From: Streptomyces spinoverrucosus
GTDB lineage: Bacteria; Actinomycetota; Actinomycetes; Streptomycetales; Streptomycetaceae
Direction of reading: 5' to 3'
NCBI RefSeq assembly: GCF_006539505.1
Contig: NZ_BJND01000006.1
Coordinates: 1 to 64,000 of the forward strand
Length of the DNA stretch: 64,000 bases
Made by a program: the position numbers and the translations under genes. The notes beneath the pieces were generated by a model. That model was given only the letters and a program-made list of their open reading frames with translations. It was not told where the DNA came from and ran no database searches. The number at the start of each line of letters is the position of its first letter. The first letter of the stretch is position 1. Shown piece by piece: positions 42,575 through 50,097 of the stretch.

Positions 42575-43519
42575 ATGGCCGTACCTCAGCTCCGGACAGT
42601 GACCCGCACCCAGGGCAACAACGAGGCGCTCAAGACGGGGGCGGTGACGCCCCACACCTTCCGTTTCGCGTTCGAGGAAGTGCCCGTGCTCGTCGACGCG
42701 TTCCGGCGCATGGTGCGCGGGCTGGAGTTCGACGTCAGTGAGATGGCGCTGACCACCTATCTGGTGGCCAAGGCGCACGGCGCGCCGTTCACGGCGGTGC
42801 CCGCGTTCCTGGTTCGGGGCTTCCACCACGGCGCGATCTTCCACGACCCGTCCTCGGACGTGCGCGGCCCCAAGGAGCTTCAGGGCCGCAGAGTCGGGGT
42901 CAGCCGGGGATACACGGTGACCACCGGCGTGTGGGCGCGGGCGGTCCTGCAACAGGAGTACGGCGTCGACCTCGGCAAGGTGACCTGGGTGCTGTCGGGC
43001 GACGAGCACGTGGCCGCGTACCGGCCGCCGACGAACGTCGTACCGATGGAACCGGGGCGCTCGCTGGAGGAGATGGTGCTCAGCGGCGAGCTGGCCGCGC
43101 TGATCGGCCCCAGGCCCATCTCGCGGGCCCTCGCCCCGCTGATCCCCGACGCGGCGGAGGCGGGCTTCACCGCGCTGCGCGAGCGCCGGCTGTATCCGAT
43201 CAACCATCTCATCGTGATCCGGGACGAACTCCTCGCCGAGCGGCCCGAGCTGGGGGCGGACGTCTTCGACGCCTTCGCCCGCGCCAAGCAGCTCTACGTG
43301 GATCGTCTGCGCGGAGCCGTCGGCTCCCCCACCGCCACGGACCTCATGCACCAGCGGGTCATGGAGATCACCGGCGCGGATCCGCTGCCGTACGGCATCG
43401 AGCCCAATCGGGCCGTGCTGGAGGAGCTCGTGCGCCATGCCGTGGACCAGCGGATCCTTCAACGGCCGCTGCCGCTCGACGCGTTGTTCGCCGAGACCAC
43501 GCGCACGCTGACCGGCTGA
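42575..43519 (+). CDS. Pht5-family decarboxylase-like / binding-protein-fold protein, copy 2
   Basis: A 314-residue relative of the protein at 38.7 kb. It shares the pattern VPVLVDAFRRMVRGLEFDVSEMALTTYLVAKAHG and PINHLIVIRDEL, but its start lacks the CGDYDRT motif (it reads TRTQGNNEALKTG), so the active site may differ. No signal peptide. The ATG has no clear ribosome site, and the operator/-10 region ends only about 15 bases upstream, so a nearly leaderless message is possible. It is followed 31 bases on by the RpiB-like gene. It may be a second decarboxylase, an isomer-specific enzyme, or a binding partner. Confidence 0.78.
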   Translation: MAVPQLRTVTRTQGNNEALKTGAVTPHTFRFAFEEVPVLVDAFRRMVRGLEFDVSEMALTTYLVAKAHGAPFTAVPAFLVRGFHHGAIFHDPSSDVRGPKELQGRRVGVSRGYTVTTGVWARAVLQQEYGVDLGKVTWVLSGDEHVAAYRPPTNVVPMEPGRSLEEMVLSGELAALIGPRPISRALAPLIPDAAEAGFTALRERRLYPINHLIVIRDELLAERPELGADVFDAFARAKQLYVDRLRGAVGSPTATDLMHQRVMEITGADPLPYGIEPNRAVLEELVRHAVDQRILQRPLPLDALFAETTRTLTG

Positions 43520-43550
43520 ACGCCGCACCCCGTCTGCCGAAGGGACCCGC

Positions 43551-43988
43551 ATGCGTATCGCCATCGCCGCCGACCACAACGGATTCGCCCTCAAGGCCCG
43601 GCTCATCTCCTGGCTGACGGCGCACGGACACACCGTGGACGACCGTGGCAGCCACACCGACGACACCGTCGACTACCCGCCGCTGTGCGTGGACGTCTGC
43701 CGCCGGGTCGCCGACGGCGCCGCCGACCGCGGCATCGTCCTCGGCGGGAGCGGGCTCGGGGAGACCATCGCCTGCAACAAGATCCGCGGGATCCGGGCGG
43801 GGCTCTGCCACGACCTGTGGAGCACCCGGATCTCCCGCGGCAACAACGACTCCAACGTCCTCGTCCTCGCGGCGAAGGTCCTGGCGCCGGAGGCGGCCGA
43901 GGAGATCGTCGGGGCATGGCTGAGCACCCCGTTCAACGGCGGGGTGCACGCGAGGCGCCTGGAACAGATCTCCGCGCTGGAGCGGTGA
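43551..43988 (+). CDS. RpiB/LacAB family sugar-phosphate isomerase
   Basis: A 145-residue isomerase-fold protein. IAIAADHNGFALKARL opens it; VDYPPLCVDVCRRVADG is followed by IVLGGSGLGETIACNKIRGIRAGLC and RGNNDSNVLVLAAKVL. The Cys that E. coli RpiB uses as base is Gly here (LGGSG), with a Glu four to five residues on (LGET), as in the mycobacterial type. It would interconvert aldose and ketose phosphates or catalyse a similar keto-enol shift. In an aromatic-acid island a tautomerase role is conceivable. It ends just before a hairpin shared with the convergent hydrolase operon. Confidence 0.85.
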   Translation: MRIAIAADHNGFALKARLISWLTAHGHTVDDRGSHTDDTVDYPPLCVDVCRRVADGAADRGIVLGGSGLGETIACNKIRGIRAGLCHDLWSTRISRGNNDSNVLVLAAKVLAPEAAEEIVGAWLSTPFNGGVHARRLEQISALER

Positions 43989-44013
43989 CCGGCCCCGGCC
44001 CGGACCGGGGTGG
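43989..44013. terminator. hairpin between convergent operons
   Basis: CCCCGG (43993-43998) pairs with CCGGGG (44005-44010), extended by G-T and two C-G pairs with one bulge. It lies exactly between the RpiB-like stop and the hydrolase stop. Confidence 0.5.
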
Positions 44014-44015
44014 CG

Positions 44016-44870
44016 CTACTGCCGCACCCCGGCCAGGAACTCCAGCACCCGCGCCGGCGCGGACTCCTCCGTCTGTTCCGCGACGGGCACGTCCCAGTAC
44101 TCGTTGTCCGGCAGGCACTCCTGGAGGTACCGGGCCGCCGACGGGGCGTGCGAGGTGTCCTGTCCGGGGACGATGAGCGCCGGTACGTCGAGCCGCAGCA
44201 GGTCCTCCGGCTCGGGGCCAGGCACCGTGTCCCGGTCGAACAGCAGTCGCGCCGTGCCGGTCACCGTCGCGCGGTAGCGGCCGGAGTCGCTGCGTGCGTA
44301 GGCGTCGGCGAACTCCGGGCTCGTACGGATCACCTGGGCCCAGGGGCCGACGCGGGGGTCCTTGGTGAAGCCGGCGTCCGAGGTCCGCGCCAGGGTCACG
44401 ACCTGCTCCAGGCTGTGCTCGTCCGCGTAGGCGAGATGGCGTGCGAACCGTTCGTGCTGCTTCATCCGGTACTTCACGCCCCCGGCCGGCGAGTACAGCA
44501 CCATGCTCAGGACGCGCTCGGGGTGGGCCACGGCGAGGGCGGCGGCGGTGGAGCAGCCGACGCAGCCGCCCATCAGATGGGCCCGTTCGATGCCGAGGTG
44601 GTCGAGCAGCCCGACACCTTGGCGGACGTAGTGCGCCCAGGAGAGCCTCTCCAGCCGTCCCCCCGACCGGCCGGACTCGCGCCGGTCGAAGGTCACGCAC
44701 GTGAACTCCTCGGTCAGGTGGTCGAGCAGGCGCAGGCGGCGGTGGACGCCCACCGTCCGCCAGCCCTCCAGACTGGAGTCGAAACCGCCGGGCGAGAACA
44801 TCAGCAGGGGCGGTCCCGAGCCGGTGACCTCGTAGCGGGTGGGGATCCCGTCGACGACGGCGGTGGGCAT
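44016..44870 (-). CDS. alpha/beta hydrolase with Cys in the nucleophile elbow
   Basis: A 284-residue alpha/beta hydrolase. The strand/oxyanion block is PLLMFSPGGFDSS, FDRRESGRSG is at about 61-70, and the elbow reads LMGGCVGCSTAA, so Cys103 replaces the usual Ser of G-x-S-x-G. The Asp/His end is LIVPGQDTSHAPSAA. Cys nucleophiles are known in dienelactone hydrolase. It would open a lactone or split a meta-cleavage product. GAGAGG lies 8 bases before the chosen ATG; the longer upstream frame is Arg-rich and not protein-like. It is the last gene of the Rieske operon, so its substrate should arise from the oxygenase. Confidence 0.82.
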   Translation of the reverse strand: MPTAVVDGIPTRYEVTGSGPPLLMFSPGGFDSSLEGWRTVGVHRRLRLLDHLTEEFTCVTFDRRESGRSGGRLERLSWAHYVRQGVGLLDHLGIERAHLMGGCVGCSTAAALAVAHPERVLSMVLYSPAGGVKYRMKQHERFARHLAYADEHSLEQVVTLARTSDAGFTKDPRVGPWAQVIRTSPEFADAYARSDSGRYRATVTGTARLLFDRDTVPGPEPEDLLRLDVPALIVPGQDTSHAPSAARYLQECLPDNEYWDVPVAEQTEESAPARVLEFLAGVRQ

Positions 44871-44907
44871 GGCCGTGTTCCTCTCGTGGTGTCGTGTCGC
44901 CCGGTGG

Positions 44908-45741
44908 TCAGGTCGCCGGCAGGACGGGCACACCGCCGGCGACCTGGCGTGCCGCTCGCACGTCCGCGGCGTAGGCCGTGATCGCGTCGAGCGCGATCCG
45001 GGCGACGTTGGCATAGGTGTCCGGCGGATCGTCGAGGGCGGAGGCCGCGTAGCCGATGGCCGCGTGCGCCATGCGCATCCGCCCGTCGAGCCAGGGCCCG
45101 CCGCCGAACCCGCCGACGACGGGGACGGAGACGGCCTCGGCGACCGCCGCGCCCACCACCGGCCCGGAGTTGGTGAAGTTCAGCAGCGCGGCACCGGCCT
45201 CCTCCAGCCGCTTGGCCTCCGCCACCAGGGCGTCCTTCATCTCCACCGGCATCTGGTCGGCGGCGGTGGGGATCGCGCGGTACTCGACGCCGTAGCGCAG
45301 CGCGGTCTGCGGGGTGATCCCGAACTGGGCGAACACCGGGATGCCCGCGCGGGTGATCGCCGTGACCGCCTCGGGGAAGTCGGCGGCGGCGTCGAGCTTG
45401 ACCATGTCGACGCCGGTCTCCTTGACGAACCGGATCGCCGCCCTGACCGCGCTGTCCGTGCCCTCCTGGAGCGGGCCGAAGGGGAAGTCGACGCTGACCA
45501 GGGCACGTTGGACGCCGCGGCGGACCGCCCGGGCGACGATGACCATCTCCTCCGTCGTCACCTCGAAGGGGTTGCTGTGCCCCCACAGGTTGACGCCCAC
45601 CGTGTCACCGACGGAGACGAGGTCGACCCCGGCCCGGTCCACGATGCGCGCCATCTGGTGGTCCCAGGCGACGACACCGACGATCTTGCGTCCCTCGTCC
45701 TTCATACGCCGCAGCTCGCGCAGCGTGACCTTGTCCGGCAT
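44908..45741 (-). CDS. PanB-fold (ketopantoate hydroxymethyltransferase-like) protein lacking catalytic Glu
   Basis: A 277-residue TIM-barrel protein of the PanB/PEP-mutase superfamily. Kept: VSVGDTVGVNLWGH (Asp at the E. coli Asp45 position) and SVDFPFG (Asp84 position). Changed: VKLDAAADF (Asp in place of Glu114) and LNFTNSGP where PanB has its catalytic Glu181 in LLVLECVP. The usual hydroxymethyl transfer is therefore unlikely; a lyase, hydratase or aldolase acting on an oxo acid fits the island better. It lies 11 bases after a small unknown gene and 37 bases before the hydrolase gene. The comparison with E. coli is by eye. Confidence 0.75.
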   Translation of the reverse strand: MPDKVTLRELRRMKDEGRKIVGVVAWDHQMARIVDRAGVDLVSVGDTVGVNLWGHSNPFEVTTEEMVIVARAVRRGVQRALVSVDFPFGPLQEGTDSAVRAAIRFVKETGVDMVKLDAAADFPEAVTAITRAGIPVFAQFGITPQTALRYGVEYRAIPTAADQMPVEMKDALVAEAKRLEEAGAALLNFTNSGPVVGAAVAEAVSVPVVGGFGGGPWLDGRMRMAHAAIGYAASALDDPPDTYANVARIALDAITAYAADVRAARQVAGGVPVLPAT

Positions 45742-45752
45742 GGGCCGGCCTC

Positions 45753-46244
45753 CTAGACCCTGAGAGCGGTGAGCAGTTCGAAGGCGTCGCTCTCGTCGGC
45801 GGACAGCAGCAGCACGCGCGCGTACGGCCGCAGCGCGGCGACCGCGTCGTCGGCCTCGAAGCCGTCGCCCAGAACCACGCCGGCGGTGGTGATGCCGTGA
45901 CGGCTGCAGAAACGGCCGATCGCGGCCGCCGCGGCCCGGCCGCCGTCCTCGGTGGCGAGGACGACGACCACGTCGCTTCCGGTGAGCACCTCGTCGAGCG
46001 GGGCCGCCGCGCCGTCGAGTTCGTGCAGCAGACCGCCGCCGTCCCGGACGCCGCCGCCGGTGTAGAAGCGGGCGTGCGCCCAGGGCCGTTCGGCCAGACG
46101 GCGGGCGACCGAGGCCGCCCGCTCGTCCAGCGCGACGACGCGGGCGGCCCGCGCCGGGGCGATCGGTACGTCGATCCGGAACCGGGACTCGCTCGCCGAG
46201 GCCGCGCGGGCGCTCTCGCTGAGATGCAGGGTGGCCGTCGTCAT
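45753..46244 (-). CDS. small protein of unknown function in the Rieske operon
   Basis: A 163-residue soluble protein, Ala- and Val-rich, with alternating beta/alpha pattern. VVALDERAASVARRLAE, GSDVVVVLATEDGGRAAA, ITTAGVVLGDGF and YARVLLLSADESDAFELLTAL suggest a flavodoxin- or Rossmann-like fold without a nucleotide motif that I can name. It starts 1 base after the oxygenase stop and ends 11 bases before the PanB-fold gene, so it belongs to the operon. It might be a subunit or chaperone of the PanB-fold protein. Confidence 0.7.
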   Translation of the reverse strand: MTTATLHLSESARAASASESRFRIDVPIAPARAARVVALDERAASVARRLAERPWAHARFYTGGGVRDGGGLLHELDGAAAPLDEVLTGSDVVVVLATEDGGRAAAAAIGRFCSRHGITTAGVVLGDGFEADDAVAALRPYARVLLLSADESDAFELLTALRV

Positions 46245-46245
46245 G

Positions 46246-47532
46246 TCACACCGAGGCCTGTGGCACGCCGGGGGTGACCTTGACCGCGTCGCGGCAGGAG
46301 TCCAGGAAGGACTCGGCCTGCGGCAGCACCACCGCCGCCGACCGCACCCGGTGGTGCGCGGGGTCCACCCCGGGCGGCGTCACGCCCTCGTCGCGCAGCG
46401 CGATCGCGGCCTTGCGCAGCTTCTGCCGTGCCTTGATGATCCCGCTGTCGGCCGGCACCAGCCGCTCCCTGGAGCGGTCGACGATGGGGCCCATGCTCTC
46501 CTGGAGGGAGGCGTCCTGCATGGCGATCCCGGCCACGCCGGAGTAGGTCTCGCCGCGCTTTTGCGCCTCGCGGTCGATCAGGTAGTCGTTGTCCATGTTG
46601 GCCACGGGCCGGTAGGTGCCGGGGATGTTCTTGCTGTGCACGCCGTGGCCGTCGATCATCGCCTGCCGCTCCGCCTCGGTGAGGGCGCGCACCGGGTGGT
46701 AGTCGAAGGAGTACGTCCAGCAGTTCTCGTCGTCGATCGGCACCCAGAAGTGGCCGTGCACCGGGTGGTCGCCGCGCGGCGGGACCATCGTGAACGCCGG
46801 CATCACCCACGGCGTGATCCGCCAGTAGTACTTGCCCTCTTCGGCGTTGCGCCGCGCCCCCACGAACAGGCCGCCGTCGCTGTCGGCGACCTCGAAGAAG
46901 GGCTTGGTGTCGTTGAGGTTGTACTCGTTGCCCTTGGCGCCCTTGAAGAGCGGGTCGTTCTTCAGTCCGCCGGAGTGCAGGAAGGTGACGTGGCTGGAGT
47001 CGATGCCGCCTTCGAAGGCCTGCAGCCAGTTGCACTGCTGCCAGCGCTTGGAAGTGTAGGTCTGCTCCGGCGGGACGTGCACCCATTCGAACTCCGGCAG
47101 CAGAGGCCGGGTGGCCGCGTCCCCCATGTAGGTCCACAGCACGTCCCCGATCTTCACCAGCGGGTACGAGGTGAGCTGCACGTTCTCGCAGAAGCTGCTG
47201 TTGTCGGCCTCCGAGGGGACCTCCACGCACTGGCCGGTCACGTCGTACTTCCAGCCGTGGTAGGGGCAGCGCAGCCCGGACCCCTCGTTGCGGCCGAACC
47301 ACAGCGAGGCACCCCGGTGGGCGCAGAACTCGTCGATGAGGCCGTAGCGCCCCTCGCTGTCGCGGAAGGCGACCATGCGCTCCGACAGGAGCTTGACGCG
47401 GACGGGCGGGCAGTCGTTCTCCGGGAGTTCCTCGGCGAGCAGCGCGGGGATCCAGTACTGCCGGAACAGCTCGCCCATCGGCGTCCCCGGGCCCGTCCGA
47501 GTGAGCAGCTCGTTGAGTTCTTTTCTGAGCAC
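46246..47532 (-). CDS. Rieske non-haem iron oxygenase, alpha subunit (phthalate dioxygenase group)
   Basis: A 428-residue ring-hydroxylating oxygenase. The Rieske 2Fe-2S site is Cys70-x-His72...Cys89-x2-His92 (CAHRGASLWFG, CPYHGWKYD). The mononuclear iron site is D-x2-H-x4-H at 178-186 (GGIDSSHVTFLH). The opening LTRTGPGTPMGELFRQYWIPALL matches phthalate 4,5-dioxygenase-type proteins, which have alpha subunits only. It would add oxygen to an aromatic acid, fed by the ferredoxin encoded 77 bases upstream and the reductase at 37.4 kb. No beta subunit gene is nearby, which agrees with this subgroup. The exact aromatic substrate is not readable. Confidence 0.92.
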   Translation of the reverse strand: MLRKELNELLTRTGPGTPMGELFRQYWIPALLAEELPENDCPPVRVKLLSERMVAFRDSEGRYGLIDEFCAHRGASLWFGRNEGSGLRCPYHGWKYDVTGQCVEVPSEADNSSFCENVQLTSYPLVKIGDVLWTYMGDAATRPLLPEFEWVHVPPEQTYTSKRWQQCNWLQAFEGGIDSSHVTFLHSGGLKNDPLFKGAKGNEYNLNDTKPFFEVADSDGGLFVGARRNAEEGKYYWRITPWVMPAFTMVPPRGDHPVHGHFWVPIDDENCWTYSFDYHPVRALTEAERQAMIDGHGVHSKNIPGTYRPVANMDNDYLIDREAQKRGETYSGVAGIAMQDASLQESMGPIVDRSRERLVPADSGIIKARQKLRKAAIALRDEGVTPPGVDPAHHRVRSAAVVLPQAESFLDSCRDAVKVTPGVPQASV

Positions 47533-47609
47533 AGCCGTCTCCCTTTCAGGTACTGACCCGCCGACGGGTCAGGGGCATCGGTGCGAAGCGGTGCGTCCGG
47601 GCGCCGGGT

Positions 47610-47933
47610 TCAGGGCTGCTCCGGAGGGATGTCGACGGTGAGGCCGCCGAGTTCGGGGGTGACGCGGATCTGGCAGGACAGCCGGCTGGTCTCCCGCCGC
47701 TCGGCCACGGCCAGGTCGAGCAGGTCGTCCTCCATCTCGCCGGGCGGCCCGACGAGCGGGGCGAACTCCTCACGCACCCAGACGTGGCAGGTGGCGCAGG
47801 ACTGGTTGCCGCCGCACTCGGCCACGATCCCGGGTACGCCGTTCTTCACCGCGGCCGCCATGACCGAGTCCCCGACCGTCGCGTCGACGGTGTATTCGGG
47901 ACCGTCACTGCCGACGAAGATCACCTTGGGCAA
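47610..47933 (-). CDS. 2Fe-2S ferredoxin, adrenodoxin/putidaredoxin type
   Basis: A 107-residue ferredoxin with the adrenodoxin spacing Cys40-x5-Cys46-x2-Cys49 ([11 protein letters not shown]) and the fourth ligand at Cys87 (RLSCQIR). It carries electrons from the FAD reductase to the Rieske oxygenase encoded downstream. It is the first gene of the leftward operon of five genes, starting 71 bases from GntR-type site C. Phthalate dioxygenases often use a fused FMN reductase instead; here the chain has three separate parts. Confidence 0.92.
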   Translation of the reverse strand: MPKVIFVGSDGPEYTVDATVGDSVMAAAVKNGVPGIVAECGGNQSCATCHVWVREEFAPLVGPPGEMEDDLLDLAVAERRETSRLSCQIRVTPELGGLTVDIPPEQP

Positions 47934-48003
47934 GGTCCCAACTTCCTCTCGCGATCGGCGAATCCACCGTGGACGGGCACGCCGTGGGCCGCACTCCGAT
48001 CGA

Positions 48004-48014
48004 TGGTCTGTCCA
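48004..48014. promoter_or_regulatory. GntR-type operator, site C
   Basis: TGGTCTGTCCA, one mismatch from TGGT-N3-ACCA, inside a larger inverted repeat TGGTCT-n7-AGACCA (48004-48022). It lies between the ferredoxin gene (-) and the phosphoglycerate mutase gene (+) and can serve both. Confidence 0.62.
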
Positions 48015-48073
48015 TTAGACCAGATGCTCCGAACACGGAGCAAGAGACGGGGCGAGGAGTCACAATCGGCCGC

Positions 48074-48838
48074 ATGCCAACGCTGATCCTTCTCCGCCAC
48101 GGCGAGAGCGCGTGGAACGCGAAGAACCTGTTCACCGGCTGGGTCGACGTCGACCTCACCCCGCACGGCGAACAGCAGGCCCGCCGCAGCGGCCAGTTGC
48201 TGCGCACGGCCGGGCTGCGGCCCGACGCGGTGCACACCTCCGCCCTGACCCGGGCGCAGCGCACCGCCACGCTGGCCATGGCGGCGGCCGACCGCCCCGA
48301 GGCCCCGGTCACCCGGAGCTGGCGGCTCAACGAGCGGCACTACGGCGCGCTGCAGGGCCGGGAGAAGAGCGACGTACTGCACGAGTACGGCGAGGAGCGG
48401 TTCCGGCTCTGGCGCCGCTCCTACCACGCCGCCCCGCCGCCGGTCGCGGACGGCACCGCCGGTGACGTGTCGCGGGACGCCCGGTACGCGGACCTGCCCC
48501 CCGGCCTGCTGCCGCGCACCGAGTCGCTGGCCGATGTCACCGCCCGCCTGCTGCCCCACTGGTACGACGCCGTCGTACCGGACCTGCGCGCGGGCCGGAC
48601 CACGCTGGTGGTCGCGCACAGCAACTCGCTGCGGGCGCTCGTCGCCCACCTCGACCGGCTGGACGACCAGGAGCTGCTGAGACTGAACATCCCCACGGGC
48701 ATTCCGCTGCGCTACGACCTGGACGAGGACCTGGCGCCACAGGTGCGGGGCGGCCGCTACCTGGACCCGCGGGCCGCCGCGACGGCCGCCGCGGAGGTGG
48801 CCGAACAGGGAAACAGACGGCTCCGACCGACTCGTTGA
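48074..48838 (+). CDS. gpmA: 2,3-bisphosphoglycerate-dependent phosphoglycerate mutase
   Basis: A 254-residue histidine phosphatase-fold mutase. [18 protein letters not shown] (catalytic His near 8) and [10 protein letters not shown] (Glu acid) match Gpm[12 protein letters not shown] gives the second His. It interconverts 3- and 2-phosphoglycerate. Some usual residues of GpmA (for example in the VHGNSLRAL and RAVP blocks) differ slightly, so a paralogue with another phosphate ester is possible. GAGGAG is 17 bases before the ATG, rather far. Site C lies upstream and site D downstream. A glycolysis/gluconeogenesis enzyme in the island fits growth on pyruvate and oxaloacetate from ring cleavage (inference). 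Confidence 0.87.
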   Translation: MPTLILLRHGESAWNAKNLFTGWVDVDLTPHGEQQARRSGQLLRTAGLRPDAVHTSALTRAQRTATLAMAAADRPEAPVTRSWRLNERHYGALQGREKSDVLHEYGEERFRLWRRSYHAAPPPVADGTAGDVSRDARYADLPPGLLPRTESLADVTARLLPHWYDAVVPDLRAGRTTLVVAHSNSLRALVAHLDRLDDQELLRLNIPTGIPLRYDLDEDLAPQVRGGRYLDPRAAATAAAEVAEQGNRRLRPTR

Positions 48839-48859
48839 CGGCCACCAGTGGTGGACTTA

Positions 48860-48870
48860 TGGTTCTACCA
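48860..48870. promoter_or_regulatory. GntR-type operator, site D
   Basis: TGGTTCTACCA, a perfect TGGT-N3-ACCA, 68 bases before the bicupin ATG. GGACTTATGG precedes it as at site B. The adjacent CCACC-n3-GGTGG (48842-48854) is a second perfect inverted repeat. Confidence 0.7.
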
Positions 48871-48938
48871 ATCCCCACCACCTCCGCCTCCTGTCAGCGC
48901 ACGCAGTGCCGCAAGAGCCGACCAGGAAGGGCCACCGC

Positions 48939-50057
48939 ATGGCCAAGGATGCGATCGTCAACGACACCCTGGCGGCGAAGTTCGCCACGGAGAAGGACTC
49001 CCCGTACACCCGCTGGGTCGCCGCCGAGGGCCTGGACATCATCGCCGCCCACTACGTCCCCGACCTGCGCACGGTCGAGCTGAAGCCCTGGGAACGGCGC
49101 GGCGGCCGCGGCGTGTTCATCAACCACGAGGCCACGCGCACCTCCAACGACTGCTACGTGTGCGAGATCCCGGCGGGCGGCAGGCTCGCCCCGCAGCGGC
49201 AGCTGTTCGAGGAGATGATCCTGATCCTCGACGGCCAGGGCTCGACGAAGGTGTGGAACGACACCGGCGCCTCGGTCACCTTCGAGTGGCAGGCCGGTTC
49301 GATGTTCGCCATCCCGCTCAACGCCCACCACCAGCACTTCAACGGCTCGGGCCGAAAGGCGGCGCGCTTCGTGTCGTCGACGAACATGCCTCCCGTCATC
49401 AACCTCTACGACGACGTCGACTTCGTCTTCAACACCTCCAGGGACTTCCCCGACCGCTTCGACGGCGAGCCCGACTACTTCTCCCCCAAGGGCGAGCAGA
49501 AGGGCCTGCTGCTCGACACGAACTTCGTCGCGGACGCGGTCAACCTGCCGCTGATCGAGGCGAAGGAACGGGGCGCGGGCGGCGGACACATCCGGTTCGC
49601 GATGGCCCGGGGGTCGATGAACAGCCACATCTCGCAGTTCCCCACGGCCACGTACAAGAAGGGCCACCGGCACGGGCCCGGCGCCCACGTCATCATCCTG
49701 TCCGGCGAGGGATACAGCCTGATGTGGCCGGAGGGCGAGGAGCCCCGCCGCTACGAGTGGGGGCCCGGCACCCTGATCGTGCCGCCGAACATGTGGTTCC
49801 ACCAGCACTTCAACACCGGCCCCGAGCCGAGCCGTTACCTCGCCTTCAAGCACGAGACGGTCTCGCTGCGCAACGCCCAGGGCGTGCCCAAGGCCTGGAT
49901 CAGCCGGCGCATCGGCGGCGACCAGATCGACTACGCCGACGAGTCGCCGTATGTGCGCGAGACGTTCCGCGAGGCGCTGGCCAAGCACGGGATGGAGCCA
50001 CGGATGGACGCCGTCTACGAGGCGGAGTTCGCCACGCTCCCGCCCGAGCCGAAGTAG
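48939..50057 (+). CDS. bicupin protein 1 (candidate ring-cleavage dioxygenase)
   Basis: A 372-residue protein with two cupin barrels. Barrel 1 centres on PQRQLFEEMILILDGQGSTKVWND and FEWQAGSMFAIPLNAHHQHFN (about 88-135); barrel 2 on YKKGHRHGPGAHVIILSGEGYSLMW and GTLIVPPNMWFHQHFN (about 240-295). The second barrel keeps a full G-x5-H-x-H...E/H pattern with H-R-H-G-P-G; the first lacks the H-x-H pair, so metal probably sits only in barrel 2. Bicupins of this size include gentisate-, salicylate- and 1-hydroxy-2-naphthoate dioxygenases. AGGAAGG precedes the ATG, and site D controls it. Next gene, 40 bases on, is the EutA-like NTPase. Confidence 0.8.
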   Translation: MAKDAIVNDTLAAKFATEKDSPYTRWVAAEGLDIIAAHYVPDLRTVELKPWERRGGRGVFINHEATRTSNDCYVCEIPAGGRLAPQRQLFEEMILILDGQGSTKVWNDTGASVTFEWQAGSMFAIPLNAHHQHFNGSGRKAARFVSSTNMPPVINLYDDVDFVFNTSRDFPDRFDGEPDYFSPKGEQKGLLLDTNFVADAVNLPLIEAKERGAGGGHIRFAMARGSMNSHISQFPTATYKKGHRHGPGAHVIILSGEGYSLMWPEGEEPRRYEWGPGTLIVPPNMWFHQHFNTGPEPSRYLAFKHETVSLRNAQGVPKAWISRRIGGDQIDYADESPYVRETFREALAKHGMEPRMDAVYEAEFATLPPEPK

Positions 50058-50097
50058 TCAGCCGCCCGAGACCCAAGTCCGTGAAGGAGCGCGAGCC

